Part shown: positions 31,582-40,558 of the stretch, one piece after another
How the letters are laid out: every line of letters begins with the position of its first letter
Numbering within the stretch: position 1 is the first letter of the stretch
Assembly: GCF_050563545.1 (NCBI RefSeq)
Contig: NZ_JBNXUM010000005.1
Span: 186,001 to 250,000 of the forward strand
DNA: 64,000 nt
Direction of reading: 5' to 3'
From: Falsiroseomonas sp050563545
Lineage (GTDB): Bacteria; Pseudomonadota; Alphaproteobacteria; Acetobacterales; Acetobacteraceae
Translations under genes and position numbers: made by a program
Notes under the pieces: generated by a model
What the model was told of the DNA's origin: nothing
The model's database searches: none
What the model saw: the letters and a program-made list of their open reading frames with translations, nothing else

Positions 31582-32715
31582 CTAGTCGAGGGTCTGGCGG
31601 TAGCGCGCGATCGCCAGCACCGAGACGGCAAGGAGGAAGGCCAGCATCGGCCAGATTTCCGGCCAGGATTCCGCCAGCCCGTTGCCCTTCAGCATCACGC
31701 CGCGCACGACGCGGAGGAAATGAGTCAGCGGCAGCGCCTCGCCGATCACCTGCGCCCAGTCCGGCATGCCGCGGAAGGGGAACATGAAGCCCGACATCAG
31801 GATCGAGGGCAGGAAGAAGAAGAAGCTCATCTGCATGGCCTGGAGCTGGTTGCGCGCGACGGTCGAGAACAGGAAGCCGACCGCCAGGTTGGCGACGATG
31901 AAGACCATCAGGCCGGCCATCAGCGTGGCGGGCTCGCCTTCCATCGGCACGCCGAATAGCAGCCGGGCGGCGACGAGGATCACCACGACCTGCACCATGC
32001 CGACCAGCACGAAGGGGGCGAGCTTGCCGATCATGACCTCCAGCGGGCGGACCGGCATCGCCAGCAGGTTCTCCATCGTGCCGCGCTCGCGTTCCCGCGT
32101 CATGGCCAGCGCGGTCATGATGATCATGGTCATGGTCAGGATGGTGCCCATCAGCCCGGGCACGATGTTGTACTGGGTCAGCGTCTCCGGGTTGTAGCGG
32201 CGCTGGATGCGCAGATCGACCGGCGCGGGACCGCGCGCGAGTGCCGCCAGCTGCCCGTCCAGCAGCGGCGCAAGCGAGGTCTCCAGGATGCGCTCCAGCG
32301 CGCCGACGGCGTTGCCTGTGGCGGAAGGGTCGGTAGCGTCGGCCATCACCAGCAGCATCGGGCGGTCGCCGCGCAGCAGGTCGCGCCCGAAGCCCGCGGG
32401 GATCTCGATGGCGAACTGCACCTGGCCGAGTGCGAGCATGCGGTCCAGCGCCGCGGCGTCGGCGGGCGGCGCGGTCAGGCGGAAATAGCTGCTGGATTGC
32501 AGGCCCGCGACGATGGCGCGGCTGAAGGCGCTGTTGTCCTCGCTCAGCACCGCGGTCGGCAGGTTCCGCGGGTCGGCGTTGATGGCGTAGCCGAAGAGCG
32601 TGAGCTGGATCAGCGGGATGCCGACCAGCATCGCGAAGGTCAGGCGGTCGCGCCGCATCTGGATGAATTCCTTCACCACCATCGCGACCAGCCGCGCCCA
32701 GGACAGCCGGATCAT
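31582..32715 (-). CDS. ABC-2 type exporter permease
   Basis: This 377-residue membrane protein has an N-terminal helix (FAMLVGIPLIQLTLFGYAIN), a large periplasmic domain of about 130 residues, and five C-terminal helices including GLMGTILTMTMIIMTALAMTRERERGTMENLLAMP, a hallmark of ABC-2 permeases of the YhhJ/YbhS type. ATG 32715 overlaps the ATPase stop. It is the last gene of a TetR - HlyD - ATPase - permease operon. Confidence 0.93.
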   Translation of the reverse strand: MIRLSWARLVAMVVKEFIQMRRDRLTFAMLVGIPLIQLTLFGYAINADPRNLPTAVLSEDNSAFSRAIVAGLQSSSYFRLTAPPADAAALDRMLALGQVQFAIEIPAGFGRDLLRGDRPMLLVMADATDPSATGNAVGALERILETSLAPLLDGQLAALARGPAPVDLRIQRRYNPETLTQYNIVPGLMGTILTMTMIIMTALAMTRERERGTMENLLAMPVRPLEVMIGKLAPFVLVGMVQVVVILVAARLLFGVPMEGEPATLMAGLMVFIVANLAVGFLFSTVARNQLQAMQMSFFFFLPSILMSGFMFPFRGMPDWAQVIGEALPLTHFLRVVRGVMLKGNGLAESWPEIWPMLAFLLAVSVLAIARYRQTLD

Positions 32716-33659
32716 GCGGCGCCCCCGCCGGCGAAATTGTCGGCCGCCCCCGTCATGAGGTGGATGAAGGCGTCCTCCAGCGTCGCCTCCGCACGTTCCC
32801 AGCGCAGCCCGGGCTCCTCGCGATACGGCGCGACCGCGGCATCGAGCGCGGCGCTGTCCTGACCGCTGACATGCAGCGTCGCGCCGAAGGGGGCGACCAT
32901 CTCGACGCCCTTTGCGCCGTTCAGCGTCCGCGCGAGTTCCGCGATGCGCCGTTCGGGGCCCGCGACGTGCCAGCTCGAGAGGCCCGATCCCGCGATCACC
33001 TCCTCCACCGTGCCCTTCGCCAGCAGCTTGCCGTAGGCGATGTAGGCGATGCGATGGCAGCGCTCGGCCTCGTCCATGTAGTGGGTGCTGACCAGCACGG
33101 TCATGCCGTCGGCGGCGAGCGCATGGATCTCGTCCCAGAACTCGCGCCGCGCCTTGGGATCCACGCCGGCGGTGGGCTCGTCCAGCAGCAGCAGGTCGGG
33201 CCGGTGCAGGATGCAGGCGGCGAGGGCGAGCCGCTGCTTCCACCCGCCCGACAGCGTCCCGGCGAGCTGGCCCGCGCGGTCGGTCAGCCCGAGCCGCTTC
33301 AGCGCCGCATCCACCTGCGCGCGCCGGTCCTTCAGCGCATAGAGGCGGGCGACGAAGTCCAGGTTCTCCCGGATCGTCAGGTCCTCGTAGAGCGAAAAGC
33401 GCTGCGTCATGTAGCCCACGCGCTGCTTGATCGCCCAGGCGTCGCGCCGGATGTCGAGGCCGAGGCAGGTGCCCTCCCCGGCATCGGGCACCAGCAGCCC
33501 GCAGAGCATGCGGATCGTCGTGGTCTTGCCGCTGCCGTTCGGCCCGAGGAAGCCGTGGATCTGCCCGCGAGAGACCTCGAGGTCCACGCCGTCCACCACG
33601 GTGCGCGACCCGAAGCGCTTGGTCAGGCCGCGCACGGCGATGACCGGCCCCTCCGTCAC
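32712..33659 (-). CDS. ABC exporter ATPase
   Basis: This 315-residue nucleotide-binding protein has Walker A GPNGSGKTT, Q-loop GYMTQRFSLYEDLT, signature LSGGWKQRLALA, Walker B LLLLDEPTAGVD and an H-loop STHYMDEAERC. It belongs to the DrrA/CcmA-like group paired with ABC-2 permeases. GTG 33659 overlaps the HlyD stop (GTGA) and fits the family start VTEGPVIAVRGLTKRFG. Confidence 0.94.
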   Translation of the reverse strand: MTEGPVIAVRGLTKRFGSRTVVDGVDLEVSRGQIHGFLGPNGSGKTTTIRMLCGLLVPDAGEGTCLGLDIRRDAWAIKQRVGYMTQRFSLYEDLTIRENLDFVARLYALKDRRAQVDAALKRLGLTDRAGQLAGTLSGGWKQRLALAACILHRPDLLLLDEPTAGVDPKARREFWDEIHALAADGMTVLVSTHYMDEAERCHRIAYIAYGKLLAKGTVEEVIAGSGLSSWHVAGPERRIAELARTLNGAKGVEMVAPFGATLHVSGQDSAALDAAVAPYREEPGLRWERAEATLEDAFIHLMTGAADNFAGGGAA

Positions 33660-34597
33660 GGGATGCGCACCGTCACGGGCTGGCCCGGCGTCGGCGCGCC
33701 CGGGATGCGTTCCACGCTCGCCTCCATGCGCCAGACCAGCTTGGCGCGGGTCTCGCGGCTGTAGATGACGGGCGGCGTGTATTCCGCGTCGGTCGCGATG
33801 CGGCTGATGCGCGCCGACAGGTTCGGCGGGCACCCTGTGCAGGAGACGGCGACGCGGTCGCCGGGATGCAGCGCGGCGCGGCGGGCCTCGGGGACGAAGA
33901 AGATCACCTTGGTCGCGCCGTCGGGCAGCAGACTGACGACGGTCCCGCTCGCCGGCACCCATTCGCCGGCGCGCCGCACCACGTCGTCCACGACGCCCGC
34001 GGCGGGGCTCGCGATGGCGCGCTGGGAGAGGCGCCATTGCGCCTGGTCGAGATTGGCGCGCGCGGCCTCGACATTCGCCTCGGCCGCCGCGATGCGCTCG
34101 CGCCTGGCGGGCAGGCGCGCGACGGCGAGGTCGGCGCGGATGCGGTCGCGCCTTGCCTCGGCCTGCTGCGCGGCGGCCCGCGCCTGGTCGAGCTGCGCCT
34201 GCGCGGCGACGCGGGTGCGGACCAGTTCCTCCTGGCGCTCCAGCGTCAGCTGCGACAGGCGCAGATTCGCTTCCGCCTCCGACAGCTGCGCCTCTATCGA
34301 GGCGATCTCGTCGGGGCGCAGCCCGGTCAGCAGGTCGGCATACTGCCCCTCGGCCTGGGCGAGGGCGGCGCGGGCTTCCGCGGCGGCCGCGCGCTCGCGC
34401 GTCGCGTCGAGGGTGAAGAGCGGCACGCCGGCCTCGACGCGCTGGCCCTTGGCGACCGCGATCTCCTGCACCCAGCCGGCTTCCGGTGCGGCGATGCGCA
34501 GGTACTCGCCTTCGGCATAGCCCTGGAACCCGTCTTCGGGCGGCTTGTCGCAGGCCAGCAGCGCCAGCAGCAGCAGGGCAGGGGTCCAGCGCCTCAT
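33656..34597 (-). CDS. HlyD-family periplasmic adaptor lipoprotein
   Basis: This 313-residue membrane-fusion protein has a lipobox-like LLLLALLACDKPPE start, a lipoyl/barrel-sandwich half (YLRIAAPEAGWVQEIAVAKGQRVEAGVPLFTLD), a long alpha-hairpin with repeated EAEANLRLSQLTLERQEELVRTRV and the second half SPAAGVVDDVVRRAGEWVPASGTVVSLL. It bridges the ABC-2 permease and an outer-membrane channel such as TolC. The start overlaps the TetR stop by four bases. Confidence 0.92.
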   Translation of the reverse strand: MRRWTPALLLLALLACDKPPEDGFQGYAEGEYLRIAAPEAGWVQEIAVAKGQRVEAGVPLFTLDATRERAAAAEARAALAQAEGQYADLLTGLRPDEIASIEAQLSEAEANLRLSQLTLERQEELVRTRVAAQAQLDQARAAAQQAEARRDRIRADLAVARLPARRERIAAAEANVEAARANLDQAQWRLSQRAIASPAAGVVDDVVRRAGEWVPASGTVVSLLPDGATKVIFFVPEARRAALHPGDRVAVSCTGCPPNLSARISRIATDAEYTPPVIYSRETRAKLVWRMEASVERIPGAPTPGQPVTVRIP

Positions 34598-35223
34598 CGC
34601 GCACCGTCCCGCGCCATGCCGCGCAGCCAGGTCTCGAGGTGCTGCTCGACGACCTTCGCGGGCGGGACCGGGTGGTCCTCCACCGGCGCGAAGGTCGCCT
34701 GCCACAAGGCCGTGACCAGCACGGGGAAGACGAAGAGGCGCGCGGCGATCTCGGGATCGGTGTCGCGGAACTCGCCGGCCGCGATCCCGCGCCGGATGAC
34801 GCCGGCGATGAGCGCGAGCGCGCGGGCGACGACGGCCTCGCGGTAGAAGCGGGCGAGTTCGGGGAAGTTGCCGGCCTCGGCGAGAACCATCTTCGGCACG
34901 CCGACCAGGCGCGCATCGGCCATGACCTGGGACGCCATGCCGGCGATCAGGCGCAGCGTCGCGCCGGCGGGGAGGGGGGAGGCGGCCGCGGCGGCCTCGA
35001 CCCTGTCGAGATTGGGGAGCAGGCGGTCCCGCACCAGCGCCTCGAAGATCGCCTCCTTGGAGGGGTAGTAGAGGTAGATCGTCCCCTTGGAGACGCCGGC
35101 GCGCGCGGCGATGTCGTCCATCCGCGTGGCCGCGAAGCCCTTGGCGCGGAAGGTGTCGAGCGCGGCTTCCAGCAGCTCGGCCGGGCGGTCTTCCTTGCGA
35201 CGGGTGCGGGACGGGCGCGGCAT
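34594..35223 (-). CDS. TetR-family repressor of the exporter operon
   Basis: This 209-residue regulator has the N-terminal helix-turn-helix AALDTFRAKGFAATRMDDIAARAGVSKGTIYLYYPSKEAIFEALVRD and a ligand-binding C-terminus typical of TetR/AcrR proteins with a TetR_C_7-like tail. It is the first gene of the exporter operon. A perfect palindrome lies 13 bases upstream of its start, so it almost certainly represses its own operon and responds to an exported compound. Confidence 0.94.
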   Translation of the reverse strand: MPRPSRTRRKEDRPAELLEAALDTFRAKGFAATRMDDIAARAGVSKGTIYLYYPSKEAIFEALVRDRLLPNLDRVEAAAAASPLPAGATLRLIAGMASQVMADARLVGVPKMVLAEAGNFPELARFYREAVVARALALIAGVIRRGIAAGEFRDTDPEIAARLFVFPVLVTALWQATFAPVEDHPVPPAKVVEQHLETWLRGMARDGAR

Positions 35224-35235
35224 GGCCCGGGATCC

Positions 35236-35257
35236 TTACTGACTGACCAGTCAGTAA
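35236..35257. promoter_or_regulatory. TetR operator palindrome
   Basis: TTACTGACTG and CAGTCAGTAA are perfect ten-base arms around a two-base centre. The site lies 13 bases before the repressor start in an AT-rich island. The TGACTGGTCAGT-like core is typical of TetR/AcrR-family operators. Confidence 0.85.
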
Positions 35258-35304
35258 TTAGTCCCGCGGAAGCGCAAAGGCAAGCACCGCGTAACGGTAC
35301 CGGT

Positions 35305-35643
35305 TCAACCGACGGAGAAGGACGTCCCGCAGCCGCAGGCGCTGACGGCCTGCGGGTTGCGCACCGCGAAATGGGCGCCGATCAGTGCCTCGGCCCAGTC
35401 GAGCTCGGCGCCGGCGAGGAGCTCCAGGCTGACGGGGTCCACGAAGACCTTGCCCGCGCCTTCCTCGACCACGAGGTCGTCGGGGGCGGGCGCGTCCTCC
35501 AGCCCGAAGCGGTACTGGAAGCCGGAGCAGCCGCCAGCATCCACGGCGAGCCGAAGGCCGGCGCCGGGCTTGCCTTCCCGGGCGGCGATCTCGGCTACCT
35601 GCGCGGCGGCGCGGGGGGTGACGCGGAAGGCGGTGGATTCCAT
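35305..35643 (-). CDS. erpA: Iron-sulfur cluster insertion protein (A-type carrier)
   Basis: This 112-residue protein of the HesB/IscA/ErpA family transfers Fe-S clusters to target enzymes. The three cluster-binding cysteines are seen in DAGGCSGFQYRF and SACGCGTSF. Divergently facing dgt, as here, is a common arrangement of erpA in alphaproteobacteria. Confidence 0.93.
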   Translation of the reverse strand: MESTAFRVTPRAAAQVAEIAAREGKPGAGLRLAVDAGGCSGFQYRFGLEDAPAPDDLVVEEGAGKVFVDPVSLELLAGAELDWAEALIGAHFAVRNPQAVSACGCGTSFSVG

Positions 35644-35728
35644 GCCCTCAAGATAGAGGACCGCGCCGGTCCTTTAAAGGCCGCGCTGTGTTGCGGCGTC
35701 GCCGGGCACGGTGCTAGGCCCTTGATCC

Positions 35729-36898
35729 ATGGACCCCTTGCGGTTGCCGGACGGCCTCGCGCCCTGGGCAGTGCGGGCTAGCGAATCCCGGGGCCGGCTG
35801 TTCCCCGAGCCGGCGGGCGGCGCGCGCTCGCCCTATCAGCGCGACAGGGACCGGATCATCCACTCCACGGCCTTCCGGCGGCTGCAGTACAAGACGCAGG
35901 TCTTCGTCTACCACGAGGGCGACCATTTCCGGACGCGCCTGACGCATAGCCTGGAAGTCGCGCAGCTCGCCCGCTCCATGGCGCGCGAGCTCGCGCTGGA
36001 CGAGGACCTGGCGGAGGCGCTGGCGCTGGCGCATGACCTCGGCCACCCGCCCTTCGGCCACGCCGGCGAGGACGCGCTCGACGCGATGATGAAGCCGCAT
36101 GGCGGCTTCGACCACAACGCGCAGTCCCTAAAGGCCGTGACGGTGCTGGAGACGCGCTACGCCGGCTTCGACGGGCTGAACCTGACCTGGGAGACGCTGG
36201 AGGGCCTGGCCAAGCACAACGGCCCGCTGCGCCGTCCCGCGCCCTACATCGCGGAATACGACCGGCGGCACCCGCTGCAGCTGACCACCCATGCGAGCGC
36301 GGAGGCGCAGGTCGCGGCGATCGCGGACGACATCGCCTACAACAACCACGACCTCGACGACGGCGTGCGGGCCGGGATGTTCACGCTGGAGGAGGCGGCG
36401 GAGCTGCCGATGGTCGGCCAGGCGCTGGACCAGGCGCGCGCCGCGCATGCCGACCTGGCGCGCGACCGCGCGACGAGCGAGACGGTGCGCCGCGTGATCA
36501 ACGCCATGGTCAACGACGTCGTGGCGGAGACGCGGCGGCGGATCGAGCGGCTCGATCCGAAATCGGCCGACGACATCCGCGCTGCCGACCGGCCGGTCGT
36601 CGCCTTCTCGGACGGCATGATGGAGGCGAACAACCAGCTCCGCGCCTTCCTCTTCGCCCGGATGTACCGGCACTGGCGGGTCAACCGGACGACGCAGAAA
36701 TGCAAGCGGGCGCTGCAGATGCTCTTCACGCTGCTGCATGGCGAGCCGCGGCAGCTGCCGCCCTGGTGGCAGAAGCGGGCGGGGGAGCCGGGATCCCGCG
36801 AGGCGGCGGCGGCGGTCTGCGACTACCTCGCGGGCATGACGGACCGCTACGCGCTGGAGGAGCACCGGCGCCTGACGGATCCCACGATTCCGGGATAG
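35729..36898 (+). CDS. dgt: Deoxyguanosinetriphosphate triphosphohydrolase-like HD protein
   Basis: This 389-residue enzyme hydrolyses dNTPs to nucleosides and triphosphate, shaping dNTP pools. The HD domain has RDRIIHSTAFRRLQYKTQVF, RTRLTHSLEVAQ, and HDLGHPPFGHAGEDAL. C-terminal segments and length agree with the type-2 dGTPase group of alphaproteobacteria. It usually sits between erpA and xth or argS in this lineage; here it is divergent from erpA. Confidence 0.95.
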   Translation: MDPLRLPDGLAPWAVRASESRGRLFPEPAGGARSPYQRDRDRIIHSTAFRRLQYKTQVFVYHEGDHFRTRLTHSLEVAQLARSMARELALDEDLAEALALAHDLGHPPFGHAGEDALDAMMKPHGGFDHNAQSLKAVTVLETRYAGFDGLNLTWETLEGLAKHNGPLRRPAPYIAEYDRRHPLQLTTHASAEAQVAAIADDIAYNNHDLDDGVRAGMFTLEEAAELPMVGQALDQARAAHADLARDRATSETVRRVINAMVNDVVAETRRRIERLDPKSADDIRAADRPVVAFSDGMMEANNQLRAFLFARMYRHWRVNRTTQKCKRALQMLFTLLHGEPRQLPPWWQKRAGEPGSREAAAAVCDYLAGMTDRYALEEHRRLTDPTIPG

Positions 36899-37080
36899 TG
36901 TGGGAATTTAGTCACTTTACGGTTTTGGCCTTTTGGCCCTCAAACGGGAAGCCTAGCGCCCACTGCATTGCCTGACCGGTTGCTCAGCGAACGGATCGAC
37001 AGCTTGAAAGAACGGCTGTCCCGCACAAGGACAGAGTTCCTATTCTGCTCCGGCGGGGACAGCACTGTCCAGGCTTTCCG

Positions 37081-38049
37081 CTACTCCGCCCGGATGTTCG
37101 CCGCGCGCACCACCTCGCGCCATCGCGCAATCTCGGCCTCCTGGAAACGGCGGTAATCCTCGGGGCTGTTGGCCACGACCTCCAGGCCGATCGCGCCGAG
37201 CCGCTGCACCGTCTCGGGGTGGCGCAGCGCCTCGGCCACCGCGGCGTGCACGCGGGCCTGCAGCGCCGGGGCCATGCCGCCCGGCGCCATCACCGCCTGC
37301 CAGGACGTCACGACGAAATCGGCCAGGCCCTGTTCGACCGCGGTCGGCACGTCGGGCAGCAGCGCGTTGCGCCGTTCCGAGGTCACCGCGACGGCGCGCA
37401 GCCGCCCGCCCTGGATATGGCCGGCCACCGTGCCGAGGTTCTGGAAGCTCAGCTGGACGTTGCCCGCGATCAGGTCGGTCGCCGCCGCCGCGCCGCCCTG
37501 GTAGGGCACGTGCTCGGGGTCCGTCCCGGTGCGCTGCTTGAAGAGCTCCATCGTCAGGTGGTCCGACGAGCCGACGCCGGAGGTCGAGTAGCTGGTCCGG
37601 CCGGGGTTGCGCCGCAGCCATTCCGTCAGCTCCGCCAGGCTTTGCACCGGCACGCGATCGGGGTTCACCACCAGCAGGTTCGGCGTGGTGACGGCGAGCG
37701 TGATCGGCGTGAGGTCGCGCAGCGGGTCGTAGCCGAGGTTCGGCCGAAGCGCGGCATTGATGGCGAAGACGCCGATCGAGCCGACGAAGAGGAGGTAGCC
37801 ATCGGCCGGGGCGCGCGCCACGGCGCGGGCCGCGACCTCTCCGTTCGCGCCCGGGCGGTTCTCCGCCACCACGGGCTGGGAGACCGGCATGCGCGCGGCG
37901 ATGGCGCGCGCGACGATGTCGGAGGGGCCGCCGGCGACGAAGGGGACGAGGATGCTGACGGGCCGCGTGGGCCAGTCGGCCTGCGCGCGCGCGGCGGTCG
38001 GCAGCAGCGGCGCGGCGGCGAGCGCGCGCATCAGGGTGCGGCGGTGCAT
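37081..38049 (-). CDS. Bug-family (TctC-like) tricarboxylate-transport binding protein
   Basis: This 322-residue periplasmic receptor has a signal peptide (MRALAAAPLLPTAARAQA), the family opening WPTRPVSILVPFVAGGPSDIVARAIAARM, and YLLFVGSIGVFAINAALRP. It delivers carboxylates to a TctAB-type carrier, but no membrane partner lies here, as is typical for the many orphan Bug proteins in this group. The ligand is unknown. Confidence 0.92.
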   Translation of the reverse strand: MHRRTLMRALAAAPLLPTAARAQADWPTRPVSILVPFVAGGPSDIVARAIAARMPVSQPVVAENRPGANGEVAARAVARAPADGYLLFVGSIGVFAINAALRPNLGYDPLRDLTPITLAVTTPNLLVVNPDRVPVQSLAELTEWLRRNPGRTSYSTSGVGSSDHLTMELFKQRTGTDPEHVPYQGGAAAATDLIAGNVQLSFQNLGTVAGHIQGGRLRAVAVTSERRNALLPDVPTAVEQGLADFVVTSWQAVMAPGGMAPALQARVHAAVAEALRHPETVQRLGAIGLEVVANSPEDYRRFQEAEIARWREVVRAANIRAE

Positions 38050-38244
38050 GGCGGTTCCTCCCGGGCGGTTGGAGGGAGGATGCCGCCTGCGCCGCCTGGT
38101 TGGAAGGGTCGGACGCCGAGCCAGAATGGAGACGGAGCGGCCAGGATGTTAGCCGCTGACCATGCGAATGCCTGTTCGAGACCTTTTCAGCCAGGGCGAA
38201 GACGACGTGAACGACGGCTCGCTGCCGGTCCCGCCAAATGGCCC

Positions 38245-38273
38245 GGCCGGCGCCTGACCCGCAGGCGCCGGCC
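38245..38273 (-). terminator. 12-base-stem hairpin after the haloperoxidase gene
   Basis: GGCCGGCGCCTG and CAGGCGCCGGCC form a perfect stem with a five-base loop, ten bases beyond the stop of the minus-strand haloperoxidase-like gene. Confidence 0.65.
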
Positions 38274-38282
38274 GACCGAGGC

Positions 38283-40091
38283 TCAGACTGTCACGCGGGT
38301 GCCGTCGAAACGCGTGAAGCTGAAGCCGTCGAAGGCCTCGCGGTAGGTGGCGTGCTCGTCGCGCAGCAGGCTGATCACCACCTCCTCGCCGAGGACCATG
38401 GAGGCCGCCATGTCCGACCACCAGTGGATGCCCATCCAGTTCCGCCCCATGGCAAGGTTCGCCGCCAGCTTGTTCAGCTCCCCGCCGACCGTCAGCGGCG
38501 GCCCGGCGTAGGGCACCAGCCGCGTCGGGTCGCGCGGGTCGGGCTGCATCGGGTTCTCAACCACGCGCGCCTCGTCGAAGAAGGCCTTCAGCACGGTCGC
38601 GGCGGCGCCCGCGACGCTCGCGCCGCCTCCAGGGTAGGCCGAGAAGACGGGCGAGCCGTCAGGCGAGTTCTGCGACAGCAGGCACGTGCCCTGCTTGGCC
38701 CGTGTGCGGCGGAGCGCCTCCGACTGCAGGAAGTCGTCATTCAGCGGGTAGTCGTCCACGCCGTTGACCACCCGATGGTGCGCCAGCCCGCCGTAGGCCT
38801 CCGGCCGCAGCGTGCGGTGGACGAACCACTTCTGCCAGTAGGCGGCGCGGGGTGCGAAGTTGCATCCCTCCGCCATCACCGCCTGCAGCGGTGACAGCCC
38901 GAAGCTGGCGTTGCCCGCGCTCTGGTTTCGCGAGCGCAGGTACGGGTTCGACGGGTTCAGCGCAGGCTGCGCCAGTGGGAACATGCCGCCGTAGCGCGGA
39001 TCCGGCCCGCCCGACGCCGTGGCGAGCAGCAGCGCGAGCGTCCAGGGCTGCGGCACCCCGGTGCGCACGGCCTCCGCCAGGTCCCGCCCGGTCGCGATGT
39101 AGCGCGGCGTCGCGTCGAACCGCAGCTGGCCGCGCGGCGCCTCGCCGTTCTGAACCCTCAGCCATTCGTCGTACTCGGTCAGGAACTCGCTCTCGGGCGT
39201 GGCGGTGCGGATGCGCGCGCCGATCCACTGCGCGCCGTAGGGCACGTCGCGGAGCAGGAACTGCGAGATCACCGGCCCGTCCAGCACGCCCGGCGGCGTG
39301 ACGGCGCGGCCCTTCGGGTCGATCGCATCGACGTAGAGCGCGCCGCCGCGGAACAGCGTGCCGGGCGTGACGCGCCCCTGCGCCTTCGGCCCCCGGAAGC
39401 CGGGGAGACGGCTGAGCTCCTCGGCGGCCGCCAGCACATCCTGGTTGCCGGTGCCGTCGTGGAACTCGGCGAAGGGCACGTCGCGTAGCAGCGCCTGCCA
39501 GTACACCTCGGCCGCCTCGGCCGCGCGTTCAGCGCTGGCCAAGGCGGGCGCCGCCGGGATCGCGAACTGCGTCGGCGTGAGGCCGCCGAGGCTCACCGCC
39601 ATCGGGCCGACCGGATTGCCCAGCCGGCGCGTGCCGCCGAGCGGTATCTTCTCGAAATCCGCCGGGTTGCCGGACTGGCAGGCCTCGAGCATGGCCAACC
39701 AGGCGGCCGGGTCCACTTCGCCGCGTGGATTGTGCGGCAGGGCCCGGGTGTCGGAGCCGATTTGGGTCGGGTAGCGCGTCTCGTCGGCGTTGGTGGGGTG
39801 CGGGGCGATGGGGGCCTCGCCGATCCTTCGCGCGCCGGCGTCGCGCACTTCGACGGCGCGCCGGCGCATCGCGGCGTCAAGCGGGCGCGTCGGCGGGTCG
39901 GTACCCGCGGGCTGCACCGCCGGCTGGGCCGCCGCCGGGGCGATGGGGGATGTGCCCGCTGGTGCGAGCGCAGCGCCGAGCGCCACGCCGGCGCCGCCGA
40001 GCAGCCCGCGGCGGCGCACGGACGGACGGGGCGGCGGCGCCCGCGGGCCTGGTCCCGGGCCGAAATCGACTGGAATGCGGTGGCCGGCCAT
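38283..40091 (-). CDS. Tat-exported vanadium-dependent haloperoxidase-like protein
   Basis: This 602-residue protein has a Tat-type N-terminus (SVRRRGLLGGAGVALGAALAPAG) and a C-terminal PAP2/vanadium-haloperoxidase core: AAYWQKWFVHRTLRPEAYGG (vanadate-binding Lys/Arg), SAYPGGGASVAGA in place of the usual PSGHA-type loop, and RNWMGIHWWSDMAASMVLGE (Arg and catalytic His). Such enzymes oxidise halides with peroxide. The absent first His in the PGGGAS loop may alter activity. It is probably periplasmic and monocistronic. Confidence 0.82.
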   Translation of the reverse strand: MAGHRIPVDFGPGPGPRAPPPRPSVRRRGLLGGAGVALGAALAPAGTSPIAPAAAQPAVQPAGTDPPTRPLDAAMRRRAVEVRDAGARRIGEAPIAPHPTNADETRYPTQIGSDTRALPHNPRGEVDPAAWLAMLEACQSGNPADFEKIPLGGTRRLGNPVGPMAVSLGGLTPTQFAIPAAPALASAERAAEAAEVYWQALLRDVPFAEFHDGTGNQDVLAAAEELSRLPGFRGPKAQGRVTPGTLFRGGALYVDAIDPKGRAVTPPGVLDGPVISQFLLRDVPYGAQWIGARIRTATPESEFLTEYDEWLRVQNGEAPRGQLRFDATPRYIATGRDLAEAVRTGVPQPWTLALLLATASGGPDPRYGGMFPLAQPALNPSNPYLRSRNQSAGNASFGLSPLQAVMAEGCNFAPRAAYWQKWFVHRTLRPEAYGGLAHHRVVNGVDDYPLNDDFLQSEALRRTRAKQGTCLLSQNSPDGSPVFSAYPGGGASVAGAAATVLKAFFDEARVVENPMQPDPRDPTRLVPYAGPPLTVGGELNKLAANLAMGRNWMGIHWWSDMAASMVLGEEVVISLLRDEHATYREAFDGFSFTRFDGTRVTV

Positions 40092-40558
40092 GGAGCTTCT
40101 CCTGTGTCGATGGAAGCGGCTTCGGCGGGAACGGGGTGTCTGCCCACCGTCACGGTGGCAGGCGAGCGTCTCACGCCCGCCTCGGGCCCAGAGACCTCAG
40201 CGCCGCGCGGCGGGTGATCCGACCGAGTGTCTGTCGCGGCTCGGCTCGCGGCTGGGTGCCGAAACCGACGCCGCACCGTGAGCCCCGGCATGCAGGAACA
40301 ACAGTGTTATCGGATCAAGACGGCTTGATGAGGGAGACGTGGACGTCCAATGGACGCCGGTGATTTCGCATCAATTCCACATCGCGGCGAAAACCCGGTG
40401 CGTGTGAGTAGTCGCGACCTCCGCTTCTTCAGGTTCGTCGGCACAAGCTGTACTGGTGCCGATGGCCAAACAGCCGATCATGGTGGGCACAGCCCATCCA
40501 CAAGAGATGGTCCGCTTTGGGTCAATGAGGCTGTTCCGGCTTCATTCCGAAGCGGCTT
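40092..40558. other. 467-base intergenic region
   Basis: This region lies between two minus-strand genes and should hold the haloperoxidase promoter. No ORF with coding character, repeat, tRNA or clear hairpin is seen. The part from 40290 to 40560 is AT-richer than its surroundings, with scattered TTG and TAT motifs, but no confident promoter. Confidence 0.4.

Noticed and set aside
36899..37080. Small ORF (36968-37156) and the ggacag/ctgtcc dyads in this gap
   Set aside because: The ORF overlaps the end of the binding-protein gene and lacks codon bias; the dyads are short and not clearly a terminator.
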